From assembly GCA_023052935.1 (NCBI GenBank), contig CM041298.1, positions 24,719,692 to 24,783,691 of the forward strand: a DNA stretch of 64,000 bases, given 5' to 3'. The notes under the pieces were generated by a model that saw only the letters and a program-made list of their open reading frames with translations, ran no database searches and was not told where the DNA came from. Below are positions 33,359 through 44,449 of the stretch, piece by piece (the first letter of the stretch is position 1; the number at the start of each line of letters is the position of its first letter). This stretch comes from Piezodorus guildinii (taxonomy: Eukaryota; Arthropoda; Insecta; Hemiptera; Pentatomidae). Both the position numbers and the translations under genes were made by a program.

Positions 33359-36300
33359 CTAGGATGCGTCCATGGGCGGGAGTTTTAATTGTTCCAAATG
33401 AACCGTTCGCCGCTTCCGGGGCTCGCGCAAGCTCTCAATGGTTACCAGGTTATGCTCACGAATGACGACCACGCGGAATGGGCCTTCATAACGCCGGAGT
33501 TCATTCCCCCTATTAGTCCCCACACGCCGGTATACCACTGTTCCAATTTTGACGGGCCCCATCAGATCCCGGACACCGAGATTATGACGCGCCACTCTGC
33601 GACACTTTTCCCGCTCAATCCGACCACGGACTGTGACCCATAACTTCTTAAGAGCAAGGCAATTGCTCACGACGGCACCATCACTAGCCCCCGCACCGCG
33701 AGAATCCCGCCGGCGGCCTTGCAAACCAAAAAGGACTTCGAAAGGGGTAAATTCCGTCACAGAGTGAGCGGAGTGGTTATAGGCTACGACCGCTCGTTCC
33801 ATAGCCACGTCCGGCTCCAATCCCTTTTCTAATTGAAACACCCGCAGGTGATCACTCAGGGTACTGTGGAGGCGCTCGATACCACCGCGACTTTTCGGAT
33901 GACCCGGGGTGTTAAGATGCCACGTGACACCCAAAAGCTTCATTTCCTCCCGGACACGAGCGTTATCAAATTCGCGGCCACTGTCCGATGAGATCCGGTC
34001 GGGGACGCCATAAAACTGGAACCAGATCCAAAGGGCCCGTAAAACCGCCTCCGCTGTACGCTCCTGAACGGGATACGCCAACGCCACCTTGCTAAACAGA
34101 TCCAAAATCGTGACCCATTTATAACCCTTCCAGGTAAAAGAATCGATTTGGAGATCGACGAGGGGCGCATCGGCAGTCGGGGTTTCCTCCTCAACCGCGC
34201 GGGGCGGATGGCGATCATATTTAGTGCGAAGACACACGTCACATTTCCCGATGGTTTCCTGGATAGTGCGCTTCATCCCCCGCCAATAATAACGTCGCCG
34301 CAATGCACTTAACGTTTCGGTCAGACCCCGGTGGTTCGTTTTGCCCTGATGATACGCGAGCGTCACCTCCCGCTGCCGTTCCGCGTCACGGATAGTCTCA
34401 ACTAACAGGGAACAGCGGACAAACGACCGGTCAACTCCGATTCGCTCCGCCCGCCACAACCGTTGGATACGCTCCCATACCACGGCGTTCCCGACATACA
34501 AGTGATGGGTCCTACCAGGTTTTGACGCGTCCGCCAACGCCCGACAGATGTGGTCCTCCCCAACGGTGGGCTGCGACCAGACAGTGACCACTGAACAACC
34601 CTCAAAACGCTGGAAATCGATCTTAAGGAGTCCAGACGTCCTTGTCTTCCATATAATTTGGTGACGCTTGTCGTTCACAATCTCATCAAGCTCCTCCATA
34701 TCCACAGGGCGTCCCTCAGAAGAGTGTTCGTCTCCCGATGTCAGGGCCCCACCCGAACCATCCGACGCGGTAGGCTGGAGATACTCCCCAGGAGTCCACT
34801 CCCTCAGAAATTGGCGCACATCCCGAGAAGACTCGCCACGCTCTTCCACTGCATTCACCATAACCGCTCGCGAAAGCCAATCCGCGACAACATTGTCCTT
34901 TCCGGGTTTGTAAACAATGTCCATGTTGTACTGCCCAAGGAGCTCTTTCCAGCGCGTAACCCTTGCGGACGACTCTTTTAGCTTCCCCACCCATTGTAGA
35001 GGACGATGGTCGGTATGGACCCGGAACCGCCTCCCGAAGACGTACGGCCGGAAATGGTCGACGGCCCAAACAATTCCTAGGAGTTCCCGCTCCAGGGCGC
35101 TATAACGGGACTCCGCATCCGTAAGGCGCCTACTGGCGTATGCAACCGGACGCTCCCCCCGGTCACTGTCCTGAGATAGCACGGCCCCGAGAGCGTAGTC
35201 ACTGGCATCCGTCGTGATAGTAAACGGCCGGTCGAAGTCAGGAAACGCCAGCACCGGATCCCGCTGTAAATGGTCAATGCACCTGCGGACCTTGTCCGCA
35301 ATATCCGGGGTCATCACGATCTTACAACCTTTGTGGAGCAAATTATTAAGGGGCACAAGATATTCAGCCATTGCTGGTACAAACCGGCGATAATAATTTA
35401 AAGCACCCATCAACCGCCGTATCCCCTTAACCACGGTTGGGATGGCCATACGCTGTAAGGCCGCCACTTTCTGAGCATCTGGCTTCACGCCCTCCGCGGA
35501 AATCGTATGGCCCAAAAAGCTAATTTCCCGACGACCCAGGGTTGACTTTTCAGGAGAAAGGCGGAGACCAAATTCCCGCATGCGATGAAACACAGCCCTG
35601 AGATGCCCAACGTGGTCCTGTTCCGTCCTACTAAAGACCAGGAGATCATCCATATAAACCTGGCACACGGATTCGTCCAGACCCCGAAGGAATTCATCCA
35701 TCAACCGCTGGAATGTGATGGGAGCATTTTTCAAGCCAAAGGGCATCCGGGTAAATTCATAATGGCCCCTCTCGAAGGTAAACGCGGTCTTGTGACGGTC
35801 CCGGGGATGCATCCCGATCTGATGATACCCCGCCTTTAAATCCAATGTGCTAAAAATTCTCGCACCACTTAACCTGTCTAAAATATCATCGAATCGCGGT
35901 AGGGGGTATTTCTCATCGACAGTATTCTCGTTTAACTTGCGGTAATCGATTACGACCCGATATTTTTCCTTCGTGTCTCCGGGTGCACTCTTCTTCTTGA
36001 CGGCCCACAACGGACTATTATAGGGAGACGTACTGTCCACGATAATGCCCTGTCGACGTAAATCGTCCAGCTCCTCCCGGATATGTCTCCGAAGAGCCTG
36101 AGGGTACCGTCTTTCTTTCACGTAAACGACTCTATCCTGCTTCAGCGGAATTTCGTGCGTCTTCCCCGTAGTCCCAAGGACATCGCCCTCTTTAAAGAAT
36201 ATATCCCCGAATTCCTCGAGGATAGCCGCTTTCCAATCCTCGACCTGATTCAGAGCCCCGATTCGCGTTGAACCGTCCCCAACCAAGCGAATACACGCAT

Positions 36301-36685
36301 ATCGTCTCCCTCCAATTCTGATGTCCCATTGGCCATCCTTATTCCTGATCCGCGCTACGATCATCCCTAATAGATCATTCCCTATGATCACACTATACTC
36401 CCTTGGCATTCTACTTACAATGTGAACGGATAAATTGCCACCCTTCTCTCCCCAAGTACTTAAACTCATCTCGGATTCTCCCTCCACGCTGCAGGGCCCC
36501 CCTAGGGTAATTAGATGGCATTTGCATACCTGCACCTGGAGTGCCCTCTCTCGGCCGTTCCATCTCTCTAGCGCCTCCCTGCATGCGATGGTGCTCGAGC
36601 TCCCGGTGTCCACCAGGCATGCGACTCCCTCTACGCTGATGATAGGCAGACCGCCGCTCTCTCCTCTCGCATGGTAGCTCACCAA
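33359..36685 (-). CDS. Gypsy pol polyprotein (1108 aa), all domains intact
   Basis: Domains in order. Aspartic protease with VDTGSSST (Asp26). Reverse transcriptase with VIDYRKLN, FSTLDLKAGYHQI, MPFGLKNAP and the active site YMDD at 344-347. RNase H with TTDASDYALG (Asp493), LERELL and HTDHRPLQW. Integrase zinc finger (His779, His785, Cys815, Cys818), then the catalytic Asp848, Asp901 and Glu937 with D,D35E spacing. A GPY/F-like module YEGPFRVVV lies near the C-terminus. No frameshift. It lies in the same frame as gag, separated by one TGA at 36716-36718, so it may be made by stop-codon readthrough; the Met used as start here is only the first in-frame ATG. Confidence 0.96.
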   Translation of the reverse strand: MVSYHARGESGGLPIISVEGVACLVDTGSSSTIACREALERWNGRERALQVQVCKCHLITLGGPCSVEGESEMSLSTWGEKGGNLSVHIVSRMPREYSVIIGNDLLGMIVARIRNKDGQWDIRIGGRRYACIRLVGDGSTRIGALNQVEDWKAAILEEFGDIFFKEGDVLGTTGKTHEIPLKQDRVVYVKERRYPQALRRHIREELDDLRRQGIIVDSTSPYNSPLWAVKKKSAPGDTKEKYRVVIDYRKLNENTVDEKYPLPRFDDILDRLSGARIFSTLDLKAGYHQIGMHPRDRHKTAFTFERGHYEFTRMPFGLKNAPITFQRLMDEFLRGLDESVCQVYMDDLLVFSRTEQDHVGHLRAVFHRMREFGLRLSPEKSTLGRREISFLGHTISAEGVKPDAQKVAALQRMAIPTVVKGIRRLMGALNYYRRFVPAMAEYLVPLNNLLHKGCKIVMTPDIADKVRRCIDHLQRDPVLAFPDFDRPFTITTDASDYALGAVLSQDSDRGERPVAYASRRLTDAESRYSALERELLGIVWAVDHFRPYVFGRRFRVHTDHRPLQWVGKLKESSARVTRWKELLGQYNMDIVYKPGKDNVVADWLSRAVMVNAVEERGESSRDVRQFLREWTPGEYLQPTASDGSGGALTSGDEHSSEGRPVDMEELDEIVNDKRHQIIWKTRTSGLLKIDFQRFEGCSVVTVWSQPTVGEDHICRALADASKPGRTHHLYVGNAVVWERIQRLWRAERIGVDRSFVRCSLLVETIRDAERQREVTLAYHQGKTNHRGLTETLSALRRRYYWRGMKRTIQETIGKCDVCLRTKYDRHPPRAVEEETPTADAPLVDLQIDSFTWKGYKWVTILDLFSKVALAYPVQERTAEAVLRALWIWFQFYGVPDRISSDSGREFDNARVREEMKLLGVTWHLNTPGHPKSRGGIERLHSTLSDHLRVFQLEKGLEPDVAMERAVVAYNHSAHSVTEFTPFEVLFGLQGRRRDSRGAGASDGAVVSNCLALKKLWVTVRGRIEREKCRRVARHNLGVRDLMGPVKIGTVVYRRVGTNRGNELRRYEGPFRVVVIREHNLVTIESLREPRKRRTVHLEQLKLPPMDAS

Positions 36686-36715
36686 CGTGCGGTTGCCACT
36701 CTGCTGATACCCACC

Positions 36716-37984
36716 TCAAATTTCCTCACGCGATGACTGAGCTGCCGCTTCCGGTCGCCTCCATACACTCCTCCTGCTCCTATGTCCACCTTCTCGAGCG
36801 GGAACGTCCGCCTCAGTCTCCGTTTCTGCGGACTCGGACCCTCCTGATGATTCGGTTGCTGATGTCATATGCCTCCTCTGGAACCTTCCTGGTCGTACTC
36901 TCTGAGCATTTACTTCCATGGGTTCCGGCTGGTTCACATCACGCCGCCGGTACATATAGGGGCAATTCCTTGCCATATGTCCTTCTACTCCGCACTCAAA
37001 GCACCTAGTGCGAGGACATTGAGCTACCAGATGCCCAAGCTTGCCACAGCCATGGCACTTGCGGTCTTCCCGCCGCCCACTGCTTCTTGGCTTTGCTGGC
37101 CGTCGATCACCTTGCGGAGGCCTCTCTCTTCTATTCTCCCGAAAATCTCTTCTTTTCCAAGCAGGAGGGGTCCTGGGCTGATTGTACGAGACCCGTGTCC
37201 AACCGTGCTCCTCCGTCTCCATCCTAGATTCTTCCTCCCGGGCACTGGCGTCCATCAGTTCTTGAGCGCATTCGATGAACGGGCGCTCCCTCTGAAACCC
37301 TTCTCTTTTCCCGGTTTCCTTCGCCAGCTGCACCTTTAGAATGATTGCTAAGAAGTCCATCCTAAAGTGAACCTCCTCAACACTCGCGGTCTCTCTCATC
37401 TTCTCCGTTATTCGGTTAAACTTCGCAAGAAGTTCTCCCGCATACTGACCATTAGACTGCCGCGGCTTCTTAGTTTCCTCCTTAGTTTAGTTCCTTATCA
37501 GGTGGAACACATCTTCTTCGGGGGCCCATCTTCCCCCTCCGTAGGCCTTCTTTAGTCGCTCCTTCACGACGCTCCAGGGTGTCTCCTCATCTGCTTGAAT
37601 ATGGTTCAGAATGCTCCTCTTCACCCTGCAAACCACTGCAGCCCTTAACGCTTCGGCATCCTCCCCGTCTAACAGGTTTTCGGACAACTTTGAATGGATT
37701 CTCACCATCAAGCGATCGCCTCCTTTTAGAAAGTGGTCGAGCTCACCGATCTCCCCAGTGAATCTATCAAGGTCGGATGTAGCCTTTCTCAACTCCTGAG
37801 CTGTCGCCGTTTGGATCTTCACCCACTCCAGCGTCGTTCTATGCGCCTGCGCCAGTGAAACTTCCGGTAGTGGCGGTAACTCAACTGCCGCCGCTGCTGC
37901 CTGCTGTGGCACAGCCGGTGGGACGTTCAGAACGGCTGGCCTCAAAACCACGTTTTCTGCCATGTTATCGGTTTTTACTGGCAA
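36716..37984 (-). CDS. Gypsy gag with one internal stop codon
   Basis: One reading frame from Met (37984; an alternative Met lies 7 codons later) to TGA at 36716, broken by a TAA at 37487-37489. Before the stop: an alanine/proline-rich start and a helical capsid-like region (SDLDRFTGEIGELDHFLKGG, AVVCRVKRSILNHI). After it: KRREDRKCHG-type basic linker and two zinc knuckles CHGCGKLGHLVAQC and CFECGVEGHMARNC, the nucleocapsid that binds element RNA, then an acidic/serine-rich tail. Without the TAA the protein would be about 420 residues. The stop is a single codon in otherwise clean sequence, so it is either a new null mutation or a sequencing error. Confidence 0.92.
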
Positions 37985-38070
37985 GAGATTAAAAAAAAAA
38001 TAAACTCACGTACTCTGAGAAGTAGGCAAGTACAAAAAAAAAATTACGTAGTCTGAACTTATCTAAAGGT

Positions 38071-38088
38071 TCCCGGGTTTCGGCACCA
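38071..38088 (-). promoter_or_regulatory. Primer binding site for tRNA-Phe
   Basis: Minus strand TGGTGCCGAAACCCGGGA, immediately after the 5' LTR, is complementary over 18 bases to the 3' end of insect tRNA-Phe (...UCCCGGGUUUCGGCACCA). The first base overlaps the LTR end. Confidence 0.85.
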
Positions 38089-38265
38089 CTTATGTGTTGT
38101 CCGAAAGATAAACTAAAAAAAAGGAATAAAGGGGCATAAACAACACGCTTGATGGCTATTCAAACACTGCCTTTATTGGTCTTTTAATCCTCTATATATA
38201 CATTTCTAATGTTTACAAGAGGTGGTTTGGAATTAAGGCTGATATACTACCTTATCAGTCCTTAA

Positions 38266-38267
<2 letters not shown>
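38088..38267 (-). repeat. Gypsy 5' LTR
   Basis: Promoter-bearing repeat in the element's orientation; matches the 3' LTR at every base I compared. A TATATA run lies in its middle. Confidence 0.95.

Positions 38268-38333
<66 letters not shown>
38268..38333. repeat. TA microsatellite, right of the gypsy element
   Basis: Continuation of the tract split by the insertion. Confidence 0.95.
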
Positions 38334-38335
<2 letters not shown>

Positions 38336-38344
38336 TGATTAAAC

Positions 38345-38907
38345 ATAGTCGATCGTGGGTTTCATTTTTGAGAGTGAAAATTTCGCTCAACTTGCATATT
38401 TACCAGTTATTTATCAATGCTAATAAGATGATGTTCCAATTTTTTTTTAAATCTATAAAATCAAAGGTACTTCAGAAGAAGAAAAATTCAAATATCGGCA
38501 TTTAAGCCCTGTCAGACTATTTCAATCTGAATGAAACCTACATGATGTTAAAGCCCATCAAATTTTACATCGATATTCAGATTTTAATTAAAATTGTTAC
38601 AGTCGTTTTTGAAAAATTCGTAAGAAGGTGCAAAATACATTGTATAAATAGGCTCGTCTGGTTAGCTGATTTTAATGAAAAAAGCTTCTGTAACATCTCG
38701 GGGGTATAGTTGTCTTAAATTTCAGTTTCATAGCACTTTTAGTTTTCGCTCAGGAGTTACCACACACAGACCTTTCTGTGGGACTTGGTCATTTGGACTC
38801 AGGGGACCCTAAAACGTGTATTTCCGTTGAAAACTGGAATTCGAAAATTTTCACGATCGTAATACTTTCCCTTACTTCACATATTTCATATATAGGTAAG
38901 TGAAAGT
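38345..38907 (+). repeat. DINE-1-like copy, 5'-truncated
   Basis: Follows 54430-54973 closely (atttaagccctgtcagacta, gaaggtgcaaaatacat, gggaccctaaaacgtgtatt) to the terminal ggtaagtgaaagt. Confidence 0.85.
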
Positions 38908-39614
38908 AAACAAAAAATACATTAAATTCCTGATCCGTTAACAATTTTGACAAGAAAAAGTTTTGACCCGAGCAACAAAAACAGAGCTAGAGCGTGCTTA
39001 TTATTTCCAGATTGGGGGTTGCTATTTAGTCATTTATTCAAATCAGTTATTATAAAATTATGATCTATAAAAAATAAACCCAGATATTTAATAGAAGATA
39101 ATAGCTACGTGCTCGATATAAAAGTGCTAAAATAATCTATTTGCGTTTAAGTAGCAAGGCAATGCTTGAAAACTGGAGGAGACTGGAAGGGTGAATTGAA
39201 GAAAGTGGATAAATTCGAGGCATTAGATACAGTATTCAGTGGAGTGCCTAGGTAATTCTAACCCTTATTGGCGGCTCCTTTAGAATAGGAATCCTCTGCC
39301 TTTCTATTTCCAGCCCCGGTAAGGACTCCTTATTTAGCATAAGGCCCTCCTTCTTCTGTCTCGCTTCCTCCTCCAGTGTATGGAGTGCGCTCCTTCCAGC
39401 CAATCTTCACTTCCAGTCATTGCTATTTTATTTTAGATTAGTTTTTTTTTTTTGTTTTTTTTTCAGAAAATAAGATTTGTTTACTGATTAAAATTATATA
39501 AAATATTTGTGGTAAAATGTGTTAACAAAACCTGAGTTTTTTATGTTTGTTAGTTCGTTGCGTTCACTTACCTATTTATGACATTGTTTAGGCGGTGTAT
39601 ACGCTGGGCTATCC
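38908..39614. other. Unassigned stretch
   Basis: 39240-39420 is GC-richer and pyrimidine-rich; no frame of note. Nothing else recognised. Confidence 0.4.
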
Positions 39615-40496
39615 GTGAAAGAATAATACTTTCAAGTGACAACTCAAAATTGAGGGTGGTTTTATTGAAATAAATAAGTGGACTGTATAGATTTAAAATA
39701 AATAAAAATAATGAAAGCAAACGACGAATCACAATACATTTAATACACTGAAAAACATATAAGGATGATAAGAAACAAATTAACCTAATAAATTTATATA
39801 AGAAAAATTAACCTAATTATAATTAAACTGCTGTAAGAAAATGTAGGAAACAAAATAAACCTAATTAAAATATTTTAAAAATAGAAGAAACAAACTTAAT
39901 TAATGCTTAAAGATGTAAAAAAAATAGTTATAAAATTAAACAGTTTCTTGAATAAGAATTAAGAAATTAAATGTTCCATTAATGGATAAAGATAGGTTAT
40001 ATTCACGTAAAGATGTCCAGTTGAGTGTTGAAGAAAACGACCGCAGGCCGGCTTGAACGAAGTCGTCTTGAGTATTGAAGAAAATTACCGCAGAGCGGCT
40101 TGGACGAAGTTCTCTTGGGTGTTGAAAATGACCGCAAGGCGGCTCTTCCAAGTTCCAAGGGGAACGATGAGAAGATGAAGAAATTCGTTTCCAAACGTTC
40201 AAACGTTGAGAGGAATCTTGGGTCTATATACGGCACATCTTCACCGCTCAGACGCTAGCTTAAGACTCGACTGGCCACGAGGCAGTCAAAAAACAATTGA
40301 AGTACGATCGTCTTCTGTCTTTCTCTTCTACTGCTCTCGTTTAAAAACTTTTAATTATATTTAAAATAACTATTTTAAAAAGAAATTAAAAAATAAAGAT
40401 TTAAACAAAAACAATGATCTTATTATAAATATCATAAAATTATGAACTTATTATTTTTCGATTGAAAAACTATAAAAACCTTATCAGGCCGTAACA
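39615..40496 (-). repeat. Probable solo LTR (about 880 bp)
   Basis: Minus strand begins TGTTACGGCCTGATAAGG and ends ...TTCTTTCA, the TG...CA form of insect gypsy/BEL LTRs. A GC-richer R-like part at 40010-40260 holds three imperfect 50-60 bp repeats (gaccgcaggccggc, taccgcagagcggc, gaccgcaaggcggc). No primer site or coding follows and no target duplication is visible, so the ends are uncertain. Confidence 0.4.
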
Positions 40497-40559
40497 TATG
40501 GCGTGAACAGGCGGGAATCCTCGCGAAAATATAATTTTATTTTATTTCAATTTAGTACA

Positions 40560-41355
40560 TCGACGATGAACAGGTGGTCTCCCTTTTATTGGTGATGACC
40601 AGGTTGTGTTTGCTCGGAGGAAGGTGTTCCTAGAGATGATGATGTGCTCTCTATGGGATTGCTACGAGTCCATGGGACTCAAAATAAACTTCAGAAAGAC
40701 CAAATTCATGGCTATAGGCTCTGGAGATGACGGTGATCTAAATGTTGACTCGAAGACATGTACAAATGTGAGTATTTTTAAATATCTGGGATCGTACCTA
40801 GACTCCTCTGGGTCCTCAGAAACTGATGTTCGAAAAAAAAAAGCAGAGGAAGCTCGAAAAGCCACACGCATTGCTGCACCCGACAATTCTAAAGGAAAAT
40901 AAGCGAAGAATCTTCCACGCCATCGTCGAGCCCATCTTAACGTATGCAGCCGAAACATGGACCATGTCATCCATGCTATATTCAAAGCTTCAAGCAGTGG
41001 GAATGGACTTTTGGCGAAGATGTATACGTGCCACAAGAATGGACAGACTTCGGAATGATATTGTTCGGGAGAGAATGGAGGTTCGCCAGTCTGTCAACAG
41101 AATCGGACAGCAAGACTAAAGTGGCAAGGCCATGTAAGGCGAATGTCTACAGAGCGATGGCCGAATCGAGTATTGGACTGGCACCCGCCAGGAAGACGGT
41201 GACGAGGACGAGCTAGAGGTAGATGGACTGGTGGAGTTGAGGAAGAAATGACAGGCCGAGGTCTTCAGGACGGAGATTGGCTGGACCGCGACCTCTGGAG
41301 CTCAGCCCCCATGTAAAAGGCAACCCACGTTGGAACGCCTATAAAAGAAAAAGTA
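40560..41355 (+). pseudogene. Endonuclease-RT LINE fragment (family E), RT to C-terminus
   Basis: Starts around DDQVVFARRKVFLEMM (active-site remnant), then YESMGLKINFRKTKFMAIGS, VSIFKYLGSYLDSSGSSETD, after frame breaks ILKENKRRIFHAIVEPILTY, AAETWTMSSMLYSKLQAVGM, FWRRCIRATRMDRLRND, and the C-terminal WQGHVRRM...DWLDRDLWSSAP. At least three frameshifts. Confidence 0.82.
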
Positions 41356-41796
41356 AGTAATTTAGTTCCGTTCGTCGTGGGAGCGGTCGAATATGGCCCA
41401 GAAATCATGTAATTGATAGAAGTCCTAGGGGTACTATCTCTCAATCGCCTCATCATTTCCTTTTTTCTTTAATAGAATTTTTATTTGAAGTATTATCGAA
41501 AAAATGTCAAATAAAAAATGTAGCGCACTTCCTACACTTTTATAGTATGTCACTAACTTTATATTTTTAAAGTTGAGAACCCACCGACAACTAAAACGTG
41601 GTCTGATGTTGAGGAATTGCTCGCTCTATCAAGTTAATTTATGCTAGTTTCAGTTACTTTTCTTCAGAACTGATAATATTTTATTATTAATGGTGCTCTA
41701 ATTGTTATTAGTACATTAATGTTTTACAAAAAACTTACAAAATGTATTTTAAAATTTTTTTTCAAGTCAGATTTTGTTATATTTATATTGAAGACT

Positions 41797-43215
41797 ATTT
41801 TATTACTCAAAACCCATTTACCCCAATCCTTATACCTAGTCCTCCGATCCTATCTATCAAACCGCTCCTTCCGAGTTCGCTGTGGCTCAGAATTTTCCAA
41901 ACATTATATTGTTGAGGCTGGTGTTCCTCAAGGCAGCGTCTTGGGACCCGTCCTCTACATCCTCTCACACCGCCGATATCCCTACCGATCCCGATACCTT
42001 TCTGGCAACATTTGCTGATGATACCGCCATTTTGTCATCCTATTCCGATCCTGAAGTAGCATCGATTAATTTACAAAATCACCTTTCCCTTGTCGAAGAC
42101 TGGTGTAACGCTTGGCGTATTAAGGTGAACGAAAACAAGTGCTCACACGTCACATTCACTCTTCGACGCAAATCCTGTCCAACGGTTTATTTAAATTCCC
42201 TACCGCTTCCTTCCTCTGACACAGTCCGGTATCTTGGCTTTTTACTAGACAAAAGACTGACGTGGAACCCACACACAAGACTTAAAAGAAAAGAACTTAA
42301 CCGCAGATTCGGCCAGTTATACAGACTACTAAATAGAAAATCTCATCTTACAGTTGACAACAAATTACTAATATACAAGACAGTACTGAAACCAATATGG
42401 ACCTACGGACTTGAACTGTGGGGGACAGCTAAACATTCTAACATCAAACGCATCCAATCCTTCCAATCCAAAGTTCTCCGAACAATAGTTAATGCTCCTT
42501 ATTACGTTACCAACTCTACCCTACACCACGACCTTAAAATTCCATTTATTTTAGACCTGGTACCATCCAAATTTTCCAAATTTCATCAGAACCTTAGTCA
42601 TCATCCTAACCCTCTAGCACAATCCCTATCCAGTACCACCCATCCCTATAATCCTCCTCGAAGATTGAAACGGCAGTGGCCGCGAGACGTATTGTAAACG
42701 TTTAAATTGGAGTTCTGACACTGGTCAGATCCTCCACTCATGTAATGTATGTTTGTGGCTATTACGCCCTAGTTCGGCCTCCACTGATTCACACCAGTGA
42801 CGCGGCTGAGAGCGAGGGTCTAGGATCTTTTGGATTCCGCTTTTTCCTCCACAAGTGGGGGGAAAAGCCCAGTCTGGGGTCCCTCTATAGCACTTTTTAT
42901 ATTTTGTATATAGTTATGTTTGTTTGAATGATGTTTGTTTATCTGCAAACTTTTATTTATCTCAATTATAGGTTAATGTTTTGTTTTGTTTTGTTTTTAT
43001 ATTTATTATTATTTAATTCTATATATATCATTTATTTGTATTTATCTCAGTTATAGGTTGTTGTTTGTTTTCTTATTTTGTATATATATTATATTTTATT
43101 TGTTTGACTTTATCATTGTATATATTGTGTGAATGGGATCATATATCACTATTACTAATGTTCATATAGAAACAAATTGTAATATATCTCAATAAAATAA
43201 AAAAAAATTTTATTA
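41797..43215 (+). pseudogene. Jockey-like LINE family B, 5'-truncated insertion
   Basis: Reads LRSYLSNRSFRVRCGSEFS, VEAGVPQGSVLGPVLYIL, then a frameshift near 41965; from there open to 42697: PDTFLATFADDTAILSSYSD, YLGFLLDKRLTWNPHTRLKR, ELWGTAKHSNIKRIQSFQSK, RRLKRQWPRDVL-stop. A 500 bp 3' UTR runs to AATAAAATAAAAAAAAA at 43192-43207. attttatta at 41797-41805 and 43207-43215 is the likely target duplication. One frameshift from an intact RT half, so fairly young. Confidence 0.88.
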
Positions 43216-43226
43216 TCCACTAACTA

Positions 43227-44136
43227 TTGGGTTGTTACACATGAAATGTCCGTTTTTATACTTTCTGAAATACATAAAGGATTATGCAGGTCTTTGTTGT
43301 TTTCTTACGAATGTTTACATATTTAAAGTAAAAAGTTTCTAATCCTCTACTTTTCTATTATAAACATTAGCTTCCCAATCAATTACCCCCTTTTTAGTAT
43401 ACCTCCAAATATGGACATGGAAACACGCGATTTTCGAGTAATATTTTTATACGAGTTTAAACTCGGCCATTCAGCAGGTAAGGCCGCTAGAAATATTTCC
43501 AAGACTTTTGGGGAATTGAGTGTTAATGAACGGACTATTCGCCGTTGGTTGGCTAAGTTTTCAGCTGGGGATACCGACTTGGAAAAACTCCGTCCGTAAT
43601 AGACAACGATGTCCTCAAACATACAGTAGAAGGAAACCCCTACCAAACAGTTAAAGGACTCTCATTACAACTAATTGCAAGTGCATATACCGTTTCCAGA
43701 CATTTAAAGTGTATTGGGAAAGTAAAAAAGTTCGATACATGGGTACCTCATGATCTCACAGAGCGGTAGCTAGACCCCATGTTTCAAAAAACATACCGTG
43801 CAAAAATTGAAAGAACTGGGCTACGAAGTTCTTCCGCACCCACTATATTCTCCCGACTTGTCTACAACAGATTACCACCTGTTCAGGAATTCAGACAACT
43901 TCGTCAAAGGAAAATTTTTTGAAAATGATGATCAAGTGAAAAGTGCGTTTTCAGATTTTGTTTTACTTCAAAGCTCAGAGTTTTTCAGTTCGGGGATAAA
44001 AACGTTGGTATCACGTTGGGAAAAATGTGTAGAAAAAGAAGGTAAATAATTCGAATAAAATTATCTTGTTTTCATTTCGTATTTTTAATAAAAATCCTTT
44101 ACCTTGAAAATGGACATTGCATGTGACACATCCCAA
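43227..44136 (+). mobile_element. Mariner family 2, internally deleted, 910 bp
   Basis: Inverted ends ttgggttgttacacatgaaa (left) and its imperfect complement at 44107-44136, flanked by TA (43225-43226, 44137-44138). Transposase text: FRVIFLYEFKLGHSAGKAAR, NERTIRRWLAKFSAGDTDLE, frame break, HLKCIGKVKKFDTWVPHDLT, then a deletion to the ARPH motif and KELGYEVLPHPLYSPDLSTT, DYHLF, FSSGIKTLVSRWEKCVEKEG. The first catalytic Asp and the HDN motif are lost. The left end lies just beyond the family B poly-A. Confidence 0.92.
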
Positions 44137-44138
44137 TA

Positions 44139-44449
44139 TAAAGCCACCGTGTCCTCAGTGGGTGAACGGTAGTTGGAGTGTTTAAGATCATAAACTAACA
44201 AGAAATAATAATCGGCTTAAATTCGTTTACGAAATTTTAAATAAAATAATTATTTACCATTAATCGTAATTCATTGGATTCTTTTTTAAAAACCTACACA
44301 TTTATGGATTAATTTTTAAATTATTATTATTATTTATTGTCTTCGATTTTACCAATTATAATTTATGTATATGCTGAAATGCGAATACGAATTCACTTCA
44401 ATAGTAAAATATAGTTATTTAAAGAAAACTTGTAATTTTATTTCCACAA
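44139..44449. other. AT-rich stretch without gene
   Basis: Nothing recognised. Confidence 0.4.

Larger units (their letters stand above)
32926..38267 (-). mobile_element. Complete Ty3/gypsy LTR retrotransposon (5342 bp)
   Basis: Two 180 bp LTRs (32926-33105 and 38088-38267) appear identical at every base. On the minus strand the order is LTR, tRNA-Phe primer site, gag, pol (protease, RT, RNase H, integrase), G-rich polypurine tract, LTR. This is a typical errantivirus-free metavirus layout without an env gene: only 253 bp lie between the pol stop and the LTR. It is inserted in a TA microsatellite, so the target duplication cannot be read. Base composition is much more GC-rich than its surroundings, a sign of recent arrival. 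Two in-frame stops (see gag) interrupt an otherwise single frame. Confidence 0.97.

Noticed and set aside
33389..37799. Many plus-strand and alternative minus-strand frames across the gypsy element
   Set aside because: Shadows of the GC-rich gag-pol gene; no domain in any of them.
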